Part shown: piece by piece, positions 16,532 to 24,788 of the stretch
Layout of the letters: each line of letters starts with the position of its first letter
Numbering within the stretch: the first letter of the stretch is position 1
Source of the DNA: Akkermansia sp.
GTDB taxonomy: Bacteria; Verrucomicrobiota; Verrucomicrobiia; Verrucomicrobiales; Akkermansiaceae
Direction of reading: 5' to 3'
NCBI GenBank assembly: GCA_017517385.1
Contig: JAFWZG010000040.1
Location: 1-64,000 of the forward strand
Length of the DNA stretch: 64,000 nt
Notes under the pieces: model-generated
Databases searched by the model: none
What the model was told of the DNA's origin: nothing
Seen by the model: the letters and a program-made list of their open reading frames with translations, nothing else
Position numbers and translations under genes: made by a program

Positions 16532-17941
16532 ATGCTTAAAGGTTCCATCTCACACTGGCGCAGCCAGCTTACCTCAGGTACTATCACACCCACCGAGCTG
16601 GTTGAAGAACTCAGCCGCAGCATGGAGGAGAGCAATCCCTCCATCAATGCCTACATTTCATGGGACAAGGATGCTGCTCTTGCTGCAGCACAGCAGGCGG
16701 ATTTGAGCCTGCCCCTTGGTGGTATCCCCATCGCAGTAAAGGATAACATCTGCATCTCGGGCACACCCACACGCTGTGCCTCTAAGATTCTGGATAATTT
16801 CCGTGCACCTTATGATGCCACGGCCATCACCCGCCTGCGCGCAGCCGGCGCCATCCCCTTCGGCAGAGCAAATATGGATGAGTTCGCTATGGGCTCCTTC
16901 GGTAAGAACTCCGCATATGGCGCCACTGATAACCCCGCTGCTCCCGGGCATGCTCCCGGCGGTTCCTCCAGCGGTTCAGCTGCAGCCGTAGCCGGTGGCA
17001 TGGCAATCGCCGCGCTGGGGTCTGACACCGGCGGCTCTATCCGTCAGCCTGCCTCTCACTGCGGTATCGTCGGCATGAAGCCCACATATGGCCGCATCTC
17101 CCGTTACGGGCTTGTAGCTTTCGCCTCCTCTCTGGATCAGATTGGCCCTCTCACCCAGAATGTGGAAGACTCTGCTCTGCTGCTGAACGCTCTTTGCGGC
17201 CATGATGAGAAAGACTCCACATCCTCCACTGAGCCCACATGTGACTTCACAGCCGGGCTCGGCCAGAGCATCCGTGGTGCCCGCATCGGCCTGCCAAAAG
17301 AATACCTCTCCGAGGGTAATGATCCTGCCGTTACGGCCGCGCTGGAACTTGCCGTACAGAAGCTCACTGAGCAGGGCGCTGAAATCGTAGAGATTTCTCT
17401 TCCTCATGCCGAAGCCGTGGTGGCTGCATATTATATCATCGCCTGTGCAGAAGCTTCCTCCAATCTTTCCCGCTTTGACGGCATCCGCTACGGTCATCGC
17501 GCCGAAAACACAAATGGCTTGGATGACCTCTACAGCCGCTCCCGCGCCGAAGGCTTCGGCCCGGAAGTGAAGCGCCGCATTATTCTGGGCACCTATGTAC
17601 TCTCCAGCGGCTTCTATGATGCCTACTACGCCAAAGCTCAGAAGGTGCGTGCCCTCGTAGCGCAGGACTTCAGTGCTGCTTTCGAGAAGGTGGACTTCAT
17701 TCTCGGCCCTGTGGCTCCCACGCCCGCGCCGGCACTGGAAGGCTCGGATATGACGCCGCTGCAGATTTATCTGGCAGACATCTACACCATTCCAGCGAAC
17801 CTCGCAGGCCTCCCCGGCATCTCCGTCCCCTGCCCCGTTGCAGAAGGAACCCGCCCCGTAGGCGTGCAGCTACTCGGCAAGCATTTTGCTGAGGTTGATT
17901 TGCTGCGCGTAGCCTCAGCACTGGAAACCGCCCTCGCATGA
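16532..17941 (+). CDS. gatA: Asp-tRNA(Asn)/Glu-tRNA(Gln) amidotransferase subunit A
   Basis: This 469-aa amidase-signature enzyme hydrolyses glutamine to supply ammonia for tRNA amidation. The Ser-cisSer-Lys catalytic centre is visible: Lys in AVKDNICISG (about residue 69), the Gly/Ser-rich PGGSSSGSAAAVAGG, and GSDTGGSIRQPASHCG with the nucleophile Ser. The C-terminal part has GPVAPTPAP and LAGLPGISVPC as in GatA. Length is normal. It is preceded closely by gatC, and its last four bases overlap the start of thiD (ATGA), so all three are probably one unit. Confidence 0.97.
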   Translation: MLKGSISHWRSQLTSGTITPTELVEELSRSMEESNPSINAYISWDKDAALAAAQQADLSLPLGGIPIAVKDNICISGTPTRCASKILDNFRAPYDATAITRLRAAGAIPFGRANMDEFAMGSFGKNSAYGATDNPAAPGHAPGGSSSGSAAAVAGGMAIAALGSDTGGSIRQPASHCGIVGMKPTYGRISRYGLVAFASSLDQIGPLTQNVEDSALLLNALCGHDEKDSTSSTEPTCDFTAGLGQSIRGARIGLPKEYLSEGNDPAVTAALELAVQKLTEQGAEIVEISLPHAEAVVAAYYIIACAEASSNLSRFDGIRYGHRAENTNGLDDLYSRSRAEGFGPEVKRRIILGTYVLSSGFYDAYYAKAQKVRALVAQDFSAAFEKVDFILGPVAPTPAPALEGSDMTPLQIYLADIYTIPANLAGLPGISVPCPVAEGTRPVGVQLLGKHFAEVDLLRVASALETALA

Positions 17942-18726
17942 GCGCCCCAGTATACCTCAGCATAGCCGGCTCAGACTGCTCCGCAGGAGCAGGCATACAG
18001 GCTGACCTGAAAGCCGGGTTTGCTCTGGGATGTTACCCCCTCACCGCTGTTACCTGCGTGGTGAGCGAAGTTCCGGGCAAGGTAGATGCCATCGTGCCCA
18101 TGGAACCGGAGTTCGTGGCTAATCAGGTTCGCATCTGCCTGAAGCACTTCCCCGTGGCCGCCATTAAAACAGGCATGCTGTACAGCCCAGAAATTGTGCG
18201 TGCCGTCACAGCGGAGCTGCAGAGCTTCGAAGGCCCCATAGTGGTGGATCCCGTCATGATTGCCACCGCCGGTGAAGCGCTTATTCTCCGAGAGGCTATC
18301 AGCGTTTATGAGCAGAGCCTCATGCCCCGCACCACACTGCTCACGCCGAATCTGGATGAACTGCAGCGCTTGCTTGGTACCGGGGAAGACATCCGCACGG
18401 CGGAAGAACTCCAGCAGGCCGGCAGCGTACTAGCCAAGCGATATGATTGCGCCGTTCTTGCCAAGGGTGGCCATCTGGAAGGCAACACCTGCACGGATAT
18501 CCTCATCTTGAATGACGGCACGGCTCACCGCTGGTCGCACCCACGCACCACAGGTATCTCCACCCACGGCACAGGCTGCACGCTTTCCAGCGCCGTTGCT
18601 GCTCACCTTGCTAAAGGACAGGAGCTCGTGCAAGCCGTGGAGAATTCTCTGCACTACATAGAGAAAGCCATCGCAGCCTCCCTCAAACTCGGTGAACTCT
18701 GGGCTGTAAACCACGGGGCTATTTAA
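17938..18726 (+). CDS. thiD: Hydroxymethylpyrimidine/phosphomethylpyrimidine kinase
   Basis: This 262-aa ribokinase-fold enzyme phosphorylates HMP and HMP-P in thiamine synthesis. It shows the N-terminal IAGSDCSAGAGIQADLK and VVDPVMIATAG. It also has TPNLDELQRLLG and the anion-hole/catalytic THGTGCTLSSAVAA near the C-terminus. Length is normal. It is coupled to gatA by an ATGA overlap, a combination with no obvious metabolic link. No THI-box riboswitch is seen upstream in this cluster, so thiamine control would have to act elsewhere. No clear terminator precedes the IS element downstream. Confidence 0.95.
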   Translation: MSAPVYLSIAGSDCSAGAGIQADLKAGFALGCYPLTAVTCVVSEVPGKVDAIVPMEPEFVANQVRICLKHFPVAAIKTGMLYSPEIVRAVTAELQSFEGPIVVDPVMIATAGEALILREAISVYEQSLMPRTTLLTPNLDELQRLLGTGEDIRTAEELQQAGSVLAKRYDCAVLAKGGHLEGNTCTDILILNDGTAHRWSHPRTTGISTHGTGCTLSSAVAAHLAKGQELVQAVENSLHYIEKAIAASLKLGELWAVNHGAI

Positions 18727-18864
18727 CAAATACGGCATCGGTATTCCTACTCGTCATTTACACTGAGAATGATATAATGGCGCCTAATTTCAAGACAACC
18801 GTTTAAGCCCCCTTTTTCTTGTGCAAAGCATCGTGAGCGTGTATAATCCAACCAACACACAGAC

Positions 18865-19173
18865 ATGCAAAACGAAAAAATACACAAGAGAGGTCGCTAC
18901 ACCGCAGAGTTCAAGGAAAAGGTAGCATTGGAAGCGCTCACCGGAGCAAAGACGCATGCTCAGATAGCATCTGAGTACGGTATCAGCCCCGATTTAGTAA
19001 AGGACTGGAAAAAGCAGGCAAAGGATATGCTTGGCGAATGTTTCCGCCGAGGCGGACGTAAGAGCGAAATGGAGAAAAAAGATGAGCGCATAGCCAATTT
19101 GGAGCGTCTTCTTGGCAAGCGTGAGTTCGAACTGGATTGGCTGTCAAAAAAAGCCAAGGAGTTGGGACTGTAG
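18865..19173 (+). CDS. IS3-family transposase OrfA
   Basis: This 102-aa protein has an N-terminal helix-turn-helix (about 10-55: YTAEFKEKVALEALTG...AQIASEYGISPDLVKDWKKQ) that binds the IS ends, then a leucine-zipper-like region (about 70-95) for oligomerisation. Near its end the mRNA carries seven A (19146-19152) placed as A AAA AAA relative to its frame. This is a strong -1 slippery heptamer that would fuse it to OrfB. The ATG at 18865 follows an A/C-rich leader. Confidence 0.93.
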   Translation: MQNEKIHKRGRYTAEFKEKVALEALTGAKTHAQIASEYGISPDLVKDWKKQAKDMLGECFRRGGRKSEMEKKDERIANLERLLGKREFELDWLSKKAKELGL

Positions 19174-20150
19174 CGCAACGTCGCCAACTCCTGGATATTG
19201 AAGGGGAAGCCCCTTCGCGCAAACGCCAATGTGAGTTGCTGGGATTGGCTCGCAGCAGCACATACTACAATAAACGAGTCCCGAAGGATGAGCCAGCTGC
19301 CGAGCGAGCCATAGAGCAGCTTTACGAGGAAGATGCGACCTTAGGTAGACGCCGCCTGCCGGTTCTGTTGCAACGAAGATATGGCATTGAGATAGGAGCG
19401 AAGAAATGCCAGCGGCTGAAGAAGAAGCTGGGATTACGCACTCTTTATCCCCACCGCAACACAAGTGCTCCGAATCCCCGAGCAGAAAAGGAACCATATC
19501 TGCTTAAAGATGAGGAAATCAATGAAGTAGATCAGGTATGGACCAGTGATATCACCTACATTCAGATAGACCGTTGCAACTACTATCTTTGTGTAGTGAT
19601 GGATTGGGATAGCCGCTTTGTGCTGGGCTGGAGCATGGGGCGGCATATGGATGTAAGGCTGTGCCTTGATGCCTTAGACATGGCGTTGAAAAGTGGGCGC
19701 TGCCCCAAAATCTTCAATACCGACCAGGGAAGTCAGTATACATCCGGAGACTGGAAAGAAGCCATTCGCGAGAAGGGCATAAAAATAAGCATGGACGGCA
19801 AAGGGCGCTGGGCCGACAATATCATCATGGAGCGTTTCTGGAGAACCTACAAGCATGAGTTCTTCCTGCACCGAGAGCCTAAGAGTCTAGAAGATGCGAT
19901 AGAAATGACATCTGCGTGGATGGAATACTATAACCGAGAAAGGCCACATTCATCGCTAAAGAATTGTAGTCCTCTAATGTATAGGGAAAACCATGCCTGC
20001 CCCCTTCCGGCGAATTTTTGGAGCGATTTTTCCGCTCCTGCACGGCTCGCGTCGCTACGCTCCGCGCCCTCGCTACGCTCGGGACGCCATGCCTACACTT
20101 CAAAATCGCTCCAAAAATGGATTGACATCAGAGGGTATAGAATGATATAA
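19137..20150 (+). CDS. IS3-family transposase OrfB (DDE integrase domain), made by -1 frameshift
   Basis: This frame lies -1 relative to orfA and overlaps it by 37 nt, so it is normally translated as an OrfAB fusion. The nominal start would be TTG at 19137. An HTH_21-like region comes first. The rve integrase core follows with all three acidic residues: Asp in WTSDITYIQ, Asp in FNTDQGSQYTS, and Glu in IIMERFWRTYKHE. The family's usual end, around RPHSSLKNCSPLMYREN, is followed by about 45 extra residues encoded partly by a palindromic element (20015-20119). The C-terminus is therefore atypical. Whether this impairs transposition is not known. Confidence 0.9.
   Translation: MAVKKSQGVGTVAQRRQLLDIEGEAPSRKRQCELLGLARSSTYYNKRVPKDEPAAERAIEQLYEEDATLGRRRLPVLLQRRYGIEIGAKKCQRLKKKLGLRTLYPHRNTSAPNPRAEKEPYLLKDEEINEVDQVWTSDITYIQIDRCNYYLCVVMDWDSRFVLGWSMGRHMDVRLCLDALDMALKSGRCPKIFNTDQGSQYTSGDWKEAIREKGIKISMDGKGRWADNIIMERFWRTYKHEFFLHREPKSLEDAIEMTSAWMEYYNRERPHSSLKNCSPLMYRENHACPLPANFWSDFSAPARLASLRSAPSLRSGRHAYTSKSLQKWIDIRGYRMI
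20015..20119. repeat. Palindromic element near the 3' end of the transposase gene
   Basis: A perfect 17-bp inverted repeat (20015-20031 with 20103-20119, ATTTTTGGAGCGATTTT and its complement) encloses 71 nt with two near-identical GC-rich units, TCGCTACGCTC at 20053-20063 and 20071-20081. It looks like a REP/MITE-like hairpin that became the coding end of orfB. Confidence 0.7.
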
Positions 20151-20152
20151 AA
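20123..20152 (+). promoter_or_regulatory. Possible outward-facing promoter at the right end of the IS
   Basis: TTGACA (20123-20128), 18-nt spacer, TATAAA (20147-20152), pointing out of the IS. It would transcribe antisense to the SprT-like gene. Not confirmed. Confidence 0.4.
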
Positions 20153-20199
20153 ATTGTACACGCCAGATGTACACAAGTGAGGGGGCTTAAATTGGCTTC

Positions 20200-20757
20200 C
20201 TAAGTGTCGAAAGAATGGCGCCAGTTTATGACGAGTTTTCCTAGCGTCTCATCCTTACGCCCTCTTATATAAGTGCGAGCCAAGCGAGCCGCACTCAGGC
20301 GAGGACGGTTCACATAGCGGTGAAACACCTCACCCGTCTCACAGTGACAAAGCACATAACGCGTGCGCCGAGGACGATACCCCTCCGGGGCAAAATCATC
20401 ACATCGACAGGAAGCTTTCTCTCCCTCAACCCCCAGAAGCCTGCAAAAATGCTTCCATACCCGGCCATGCCCTGCAGCCCGGTGATGCACCATAGCCAGA
20501 GCATGCGCTAACTCGTGCAGAATCGTTCGGCGTACCATCTCCGCATCTTTCTCCAAATATGCCTCCACATAATAGAGAGAAAGCGTCACACGCCGTTTCG
20601 TGTAATGGCAACAGCCCAGCCGCTTCACGGCGCGGTCCCAGCCGAAACACCAACCGGAAAGCCCCACTGATGCAAGGCAGTGCTCAGCCCAAGCCGCCAC
20701 ATCTGCAGCTTCTTTCCACTCACCCGGCTCGGGCAGGCTGTAAGGCTCAGTCCTCAT
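20200..20757 (-). CDS. SprT-like zinc metalloprotein
   Basis: About 185 aa from the ATG at 20757. It contains the zinc metalloprotease motif HELAHALAMVHH (about residue 93) with a further GHGRVWKHF His segment, as in SprT/Spartan-type domains. A Cys-rich C-terminal part (SCRCDD and LCHCETG) could form a zinc ribbon. Bacterial SprT proteins are poorly characterised; eukaryotic Spartan cleaves DNA-protein crosslinks. The start overlaps the end of the upstream gene by 11 nt (ATGAGGACTGA), so the two are coupled. The IS ends 8 nt past its stop codon. Confidence 0.82.
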   Translation of the reverse strand: MRTEPYSLPEPGEWKEAADVAAWAEHCLASVGLSGWCFGWDRAVKRLGCCHYTKRRVTLSLYYVEAYLEKDAEMVRRTILHELAHALAMVHHRAAGHGRVWKHFCRLLGVEGEKASCRCDDFAPEGYRPRRTRYVLCHCETGEVFHRYVNRPRLSAARLARTYIRGRKDETLGKLVINWRHSFDT

Positions 20758-21010
20758 TCTCGGCAGCAAGCAACACTGTTTCTGCCTCATCGTCGTAGGC
20801 AGCCGGCACTTTCAGCATGAGCGGAGAGGACGAAAGCTCCGGCGCATCAGGATATGCCACGTCCAGACACTCCAGCAAACTTCGGGCAGCCTGCACGATA
20901 AACTCCGTTTTGCTCACCGCATTAAATGAACTGAGTACACTAAGCTCCTCAGCTACATCTTCAGGAAAGTTCATCACAATCAGGCGCGTATCTTTATCCT
21001 CCACTGCCAT
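20747..21010 (-). CDS. Small protein with a possible ribbon-helix-helix fold
   Basis: This 87-aa protein is preceded by a good Shine-Dalgarno AAGGAG 5 nt before its ATG, which is unusual in this window. Residues about 8-50 (TRLIVMNFPEDVAEELSVLSSFNAVSKTEFIVQAARSLLECL) have the strand-helix-turn-helix pattern of ribbon-helix-helix DNA-binding proteins, for example the SKTEFIVQAAR helix. The C-terminal 35 residues are acidic and less ordered. It overlaps the SprT-like gene and is divergent from the response regulator gene. The RHH call is inference from pattern only; a small antitoxin-like or autoregulatory protein is possible. Confidence 0.65.
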   Translation of the reverse strand: MAVEDKDTRLIVMNFPEDVAEELSVLSSFNAVSKTEFIVQAARSLLECLDVAYPDAPELSSSPLMLKVPAAYDDEAETVLLAAENED

Positions 21011-21118
21011 ATCTCCTTGTATATTTACGGCAGAGCTGAGTCTAGCACGTTCTACGGAGTATAGCGAGATATTTTTGCTTTTATTGCGTCACAATCATGT
21101 AACAGTCGGGCATTTGTC

Positions 21119-21148
21119 TTGCATGCGCTCAGAGGCTTGTGATATGAT
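21119..21148 (+). promoter_or_regulatory. Promoter of the two-component system, near-leaderless
   Basis: TTGCAT (21119-21124), 18-nt spacer, TATGAT (21143-21148). The predicted TSS near 21155 is 1 nt before the ATG at 21156. Confidence 0.55.
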
Positions 21149-21155
21149 TTCTCTG

Positions 21156-21851
21156 ATGAACGAAAGGTGCATACTAGTGGCGGAAGATGACGCGCCCATC
21201 CGGCAGGCACTGGCTGATACTCTGGAAGGAGCCGGCTATAGTGTACTGGCGGCGGAGGACGGCCGCCGCGCACTGGAACTTCTGCTCACGCGAGAGGTGG
21301 ACCTCGCCCTGCTGGATGTGAATATGCCCGGTCTCACCGGTTTCCAGCTTCTCAAAATCATGGGTAAAGAGTGCCCCGGCATCCCGAGTATCATCCTGAC
21401 CGCACACGGCGAAGAGCAAGACCGCGTGAAAGGCTTGGAGCTAGGCGCGGATGATTACGTGGTAAAGCCCTTCAGCATCGCTGAGCTTCTGGCCCGCATC
21501 ACTGCAGTACTGCGCCGCACTCCCGGCCGCCAGAAAGCTGCCGGTGCCGTTCTCAGCTTCCCTGGGGGACGACTCCACCCGTCAAACCGCACAGCCACCC
21601 GCACGGATGGCAGCACCATCCCCCTCAGCGAAAAAGAGTTTGACCTCTTCCGCTACTTCCTCGCGCACCCGAACCGCATCATCGCACAAGAAGAACTCCT
21701 CCTGCGCGTATGGGGCATCAACACCTCCCCGGGCAAAACTCGCACTGTCCCCGTTACTCTCACTCGCCTGAGAGAAAAAATCGGCCCGGAAGCCGCCGCT
21801 TGTTTTGAAAACGTCCGCGCTCGCGGATATAAATGGAATGATCCTGCATGA
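21156..21851 (+). CDS. OmpR/PhoB-family response regulator
   Basis: 231 aa from the ATG at 21156. The receiver domain (about 1-118) has the acidic pair ED at the N-terminus (LVAEDDAP), the phospho-acceptor Asp in ALLDVNMPG, Thr in IILTAHG and Lys in VVKPFS. A winged-helix Trans_reg_C domain follows (about 135-228), with LSEKEFDLFRYFLAHPNRIIAQEELLLRVWG and the wing ENVRARGYKW. A much longer upstream-open frame is rejected because the domain starts here. The histidine kinase overlaps its stop by ATGA, so they form a cognate pair. An ATG at 21144 is possible but lies in the predicted -10. Confidence 0.93.
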   Translation: MNERCILVAEDDAPIRQALADTLEGAGYSVLAAEDGRRALELLLTREVDLALLDVNMPGLTGFQLLKIMGKECPGIPSIILTAHGEEQDRVKGLELGADDYVVKPFSIAELLARITAVLRRTPGRQKAAGAVLSFPGGRLHPSNRTATRTDGSTIPLSEKEFDLFRYFLAHPNRIIAQEELLLRVWGINTSPGKTRTVPVTLTRLREKIGPEAAACFENVRARGYKWNDPA

Positions 21852-23413
21852 AAAAGAAGCTTACCGTCATCCTGATACTTTTTTCACTTCTCGTCGTAGG
21901 CGCAGCCTTATGGCAGGCTCATGAAGCCGCCACTCTGGAGGAACGCCTGCTAAACATCGACCGCCAGACGCAAGCTAATCGCCTGCTGGAGCTTTCCCTA
22001 CCCCGCGTACAGGCTGAAGTAAGCCGCCTGCTGGCAGCGGAGCGCGAAAAGCTGGGTAATAATCCCCCCATAGGCCTCATGTATTACAACATGCCCGAGG
22101 GCGGGAAGGCGGATTTTAATAACGGCTTTTTCATGATTACCTCTCAGGGAGTCCAATGCCCCGTGGGTGATGAGGGAATCAAGCAGTGGCTGAATGATAA
22201 CGCCATGATTGTGGATACCATGCGCAGAAAGGCGGATAACCCCGCCGCCCCTGTCATTGACCCGGATAAAGCCATTGACTACGACCCTCGTGTCCACCTG
22301 CCTGTATTCAGCGTCTACCATGCAGAAAATCCGGATACTGCCGGCCCGCTCAGAATGAACGGCGAGCCCTCACCGTACTTCTCTTGGTTCTATGAAGGGC
22401 TGCTCGTATATCAGCGCAGCATCCCCACCACCCACGGCAATGCCGCCCAAGGCTTCATTATTGATGTTCCCAAACTTGCTGCCCGCCTTCTCCCACTGGT
22501 AGAACCCGGCCTCGTGGAGCCTGAAATCCGCCTCGTCCAGCGGGGCGAAATTAGTAACCTCTCTCCCCTGCCCCTCGTCCTCGTCCCCGGCAAACAAGTG
22601 AACCTGCCGGACAGCCGCCTCCGAGAAAAGGCCCTCAGCGGCACCGTGGCCAGTGCATGGCTCATCTCCATCCTCTCCATCATCATTCTCTTCGGTTTGC
22701 TCGCCTTCTACGCCCGCCTCGAACGCCGCCGCAGCGACTTCGTCTCAGCCGTCACCCATGAACTGCGCACGCCCCTCACCAGCTTCAACCTGTACACTGA
22801 AATGCTGCGCAGCGGTAAGCTACCGCCAGAAAAGGTGGCCGAGTACCATGAAACACTTTACAACGAAAGCCGCCGCCTAGGCCACCTAGTGGAGAACGTC
22901 CTTTCCTTTGCCAAACTCACTCGCGGCAAAGTACGTGGCAGGCAGGATAGTGGCAGTTGCAGCAAGCTTCTGCCTGAGCTCTTCGCAAAAATCAAAGAGC
23001 GACTCAAGAAAGGAGGCGTGGACTTCCATTACACACTGGACCCCCGCACCACGCTGCTCACTCTGCGCACGGATTTGCTCTCCGTGGAGCAAATCCTCAC
23101 GAACCTTGCTGATAATGCTCTAAAATACGCCGAAGCAGAGCACCCGGCCATCAGCATCAACGTGCTGCAGAACCACCGTTCGCTTGCTATCCGCTTTGCA
23201 GACAACGGCCCCGGCATCCCGCAGGAGCTGCAGAAAGACCTCTTCCGCCCCTTCTCCCGCTCCGCTAAATCTGAAAGCGGCCGCAAACCCGGCGTTGGCC
23301 TCGGCCTTGCCCTCTCTCGTGATCTCGCCCGCTCCATCGGCGGCGAGCTCAGCTTAGAGAAGAGTGATTCCAAGGGCAGTACCTTCCTTCTCACGCTTCC
23401 TTTGGGTGAATAA
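21848..23413 (+). CDS. Membrane sensor histidine kinase
   Basis: This 521-aa protein has a first membrane helix (about 5-23) and a large periplasmic sensor region (about 25-270) with no recognised domain. A second membrane helix (about 275-295) is followed by HisKA with phospho-His in AVTHELRTPLTSF. HATPase_c carries the N box NLADNALKYAE, G1 FADNGPGIP and G2 GVGLGLALS. It phosphorylates the response regulator encoded immediately upstream, to which it is translationally coupled. The signal is unknown. The periplasmic domain is large (about 240 aa), so it likely senses an envelope or extracellular ligand. Confidence 0.93.
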   Translation: MKKKLTVILILFSLLVVGAALWQAHEAATLEERLLNIDRQTQANRLLELSLPRVQAEVSRLLAAEREKLGNNPPIGLMYYNMPEGGKADFNNGFFMITSQGVQCPVGDEGIKQWLNDNAMIVDTMRRKADNPAAPVIDPDKAIDYDPRVHLPVFSVYHAENPDTAGPLRMNGEPSPYFSWFYEGLLVYQRSIPTTHGNAAQGFIIDVPKLAARLLPLVEPGLVEPEIRLVQRGEISNLSPLPLVLVPGKQVNLPDSRLREKALSGTVASAWLISILSIIILFGLLAFYARLERRRSDFVSAVTHELRTPLTSFNLYTEMLRSGKLPPEKVAEYHETLYNESRRLGHLVENVLSFAKLTRGKVRGRQDSGSCSKLLPELFAKIKERLKKGGVDFHYTLDPRTTLLTLRTDLLSVEQILTNLADNALKYAEAEHPAISINVLQNHRSLAIRFADNGPGIPQELQKDLFRPFSRSAKSESGRKPGVGLGLALSRDLARSIGGELSLEKSDSKGSTFLLTLPLGE

Positions 23414-23416
23414 TCC

Positions 23417-23830
23417 ATGAAAAGCAAGCTAGCCATCTCCCTGCTTCTGCTGCCTACTCACCTGCTGCTGTGGTGGGGGACGATACAGCTCTGCAGGGTA
23501 TATCCGATACCCTTTAAGGAAAACCTGTTCCACGTTGTGGTAAGTTACCCGGCTCTGGCCAGCTGCATTCTGTGGCTCTGGTTCCTGCAGCCCCGCACAC
23601 CTGCCGGTTGCCTGTGGTTCTGCGGAGGGTTGCCGCTGCTGACCGGCTTCGCCTCATCCCTCATCATCATTCACACCATGTATCCTCCCGAAAGTATGGC
23701 AGGCTATGTGGTTCTGATATGCCTTTTTTACAATCTGCTCTGCTGCCTTCTGTTACCCCTGCTGCGGCTACTCACCCGCAGAAAAAAAGGCGGGAATCAG
23801 TCATCATCATCCTCGAACGCGCGAGGATGA
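23417..23830 (+). CDS. Small four-helix membrane protein, unknown function
   Basis: This 137-aa protein starts 3 nt after the kinase stop. It has about four hydrophobic helices (about 7-27, 40-58, 64-84 and 95-118) and a basic, Ser-rich tail. It is presumably in the two-component operon and could be an accessory membrane component, but the family is not recognised. Its last 34 nt overlap the 3' end of the convergent xerC-like gene, a tail-to-tail overlap. Confidence 0.68.
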   Translation: MKSKLAISLLLLPTHLLLWWGTIQLCRVYPIPFKENLFHVVVSYPALASCILWLWFLQPRTPAGCLWFCGGLPLLTGFASSLIIIHTMYPPESMAGYVVLICLFYNLLCCLLLPLLRLLTRRKKGGNQSSSSSNARG

Positions 23831-24723
23831 GCATGCAAGTACGCCTCCTTCATGCGAGTTTTGGTGACGTGCGTGTAAATCTGCGTGGTGGAAAGCGAGG
23901 TGTGGCCGAGCAATTCCTGCACAGCACGCAAATCAGCGCCGGCGTCCAGCATGTGGGTGGCAAAGGTGTGGCGCAGCTTGTGGGGTGATATATGAAAGGG
24001 CAAGTCGGAGCAGCGCAGGTATTTATCCAGCATCAGCTGCACACTGCGGCCAGTCATGCGGCGGCGTAGGCGGCTAATGAAAAGAGGCCCCTGCGGGTCG
24101 AGCCCCGCGCGCATACGATAATTCAGAATAGCCTGACGCGCATACTCACCTACTGGCACGAGGCGCTCCTTGCGACCTTTACCAAGCACGCGTACGCAGT
24201 CCTCACCGGCCTGCAGAGCATCCGCATTCAGGCTCACAAGCTCACTCAAGCGAATACCACATGAATAGAACAGCTCGAGAATCGCAGCATCTCGGTACGG
24301 AAGCCAATCCGGGCTCTTTTTATCCACCGGTGTGCGCAGTGGCAAAGAAAGCAGCTCCTCCATCTGCCGCAGGCTCAGGTGCACCGGCAAACTATGGCGA
24401 GCCTTCGGCAGCGTTACTTCGGCTAATGGATTAACCTGCAATCCCTCGCGCCGCATCAGGTAAGTATATAGAGAGCGCAAAGCAGCAAAACGCAGACGGA
24501 TAGAGGCCGGCTTCAGCTCCTGCTGCATGGCTTCATACAGCCAGCCGCGGAAATTTTCTGTGACACAGTCATGCCAGTTCACAAAGCGCGGCCCCATCCA
24601 CTCACGGAACTGCAGCAAGGTGCGCCTGTACGCAGCAAGCGTGTGCTCGGAAGCAGTTTTCTCCACCTCCATGTACACTAGAAAACGCTCAGCTATTTCC
24701 TCTGCCGTCATGCCTTGGGACAA
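23797..24723 (-). CDS. xerC: Tyrosine recombinase, XerC/XerD type
   Basis: This 308-aa protein has a SAM-like core-binding N-terminal domain (about 8-95) and a catalytic domain with all expected residues. These are Arg in [10 protein letters not shown], Lys in [12 protein letters not shown], His and Arg in [12 protein letters not shown], His in [11 protein letters not shown] and the nucleophile Tyr in IYTHV. Length and plan match XerC/XerD, which resolve chromosome dimers at dif sites with FtsK. The C and D paralogues cannot be separated with certainty without the second copy. An ATG 12 nt downstream is an alternative start. Confidence 0.88.
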   Translation of the reverse strand: MSQGMTAEEIAERFLVYMEVEKTASEHTLAAYRRTLLQFREWMGPRFVNWHDCVTENFRGWLYEAMQQELKPASIRLRFAALRSLYTYLMRREGLQVNPLAEVTLPKARHSLPVHLSLRQMEELLSLPLRTPVDKKSPDWLPYRDAAILELFYSCGIRLSELVSLNADALQAGEDCVRVLGKGRKERLVPVGEYARQAILNYRMRAGLDPQGPLFISRLRRRMTGRSVQLMLDKYLRCSDLPFHISPHKLRHTFATHMLDAGADLRAVQELLGHTSLSTTQIYTHVTKTRMKEAYLHAHPRAFEDDDD

Positions 24724-24725
24724 TC

Positions 24726-24761
24726 CGGCGGCTATCCCTCATTTCTGAAGCATAGCCGCCG
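24726..24761. other. Hairpin upstream of xerC
   Basis: A perfect 10-bp inverted repeat CGGCGGCTAT (24726-24735) and ATAGCCGCCG (24752-24761), with TTTTAATAA after it on the plus strand. It lies just upstream of xerC in the aldolase-xerC gap. There is no T-run on the minus strand, so it is not a clear terminator for the aldolase gene. It might be a leader structure of xerC. Confidence 0.5.
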
Positions 24762-24788
24762 TTTTAATAAACTTTAATTTATTATTTC

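Larger units (their letters stand above)
18802..20191 (+). mobile_element. IS3-family insertion sequence, about 1.39 kb
   Basis: The element is bounded by a perfect 11-bp terminal inverted repeat: TTTAAGCCCCC at 18802-18812 and its complement at 20181-20191. Partial similarity continues inward (CTTGTG near both ends). It carries overlapping orfA and orfB with an A7 slippery site, as expected for the family. I see no convincing 3-5-bp target duplication, so the true tips may differ by a base or two, or one flank may have changed. It lies between convergent thiD and the SprT-like gene and breaks no gene. Transposase catalytic residues are present, so it could be active except for the palindrome near the orfB 3' end. 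Confidence 0.88.

Noticed and set aside
18727-18801. Thiamine (THI-box) riboswitch near thiD
   Set aside because: No CUGAGA...ACCUGA-type pairing found around thiD; the gap is only the IS left flank.
20817-21155. N-terminal extension of the response regulator (to 344 aa)
   Set aside because: It is antisense to the RHH-like gene and lies upstream of the promoter; the receiver domain starts at 21156.
23572-23988. Plus-strand 138-codon frame overlapping the small membrane protein and xerC
   Set aside because: It is out of frame with the membrane protein that directly follows the kinase and is antisense to the catalytic end of xerC.
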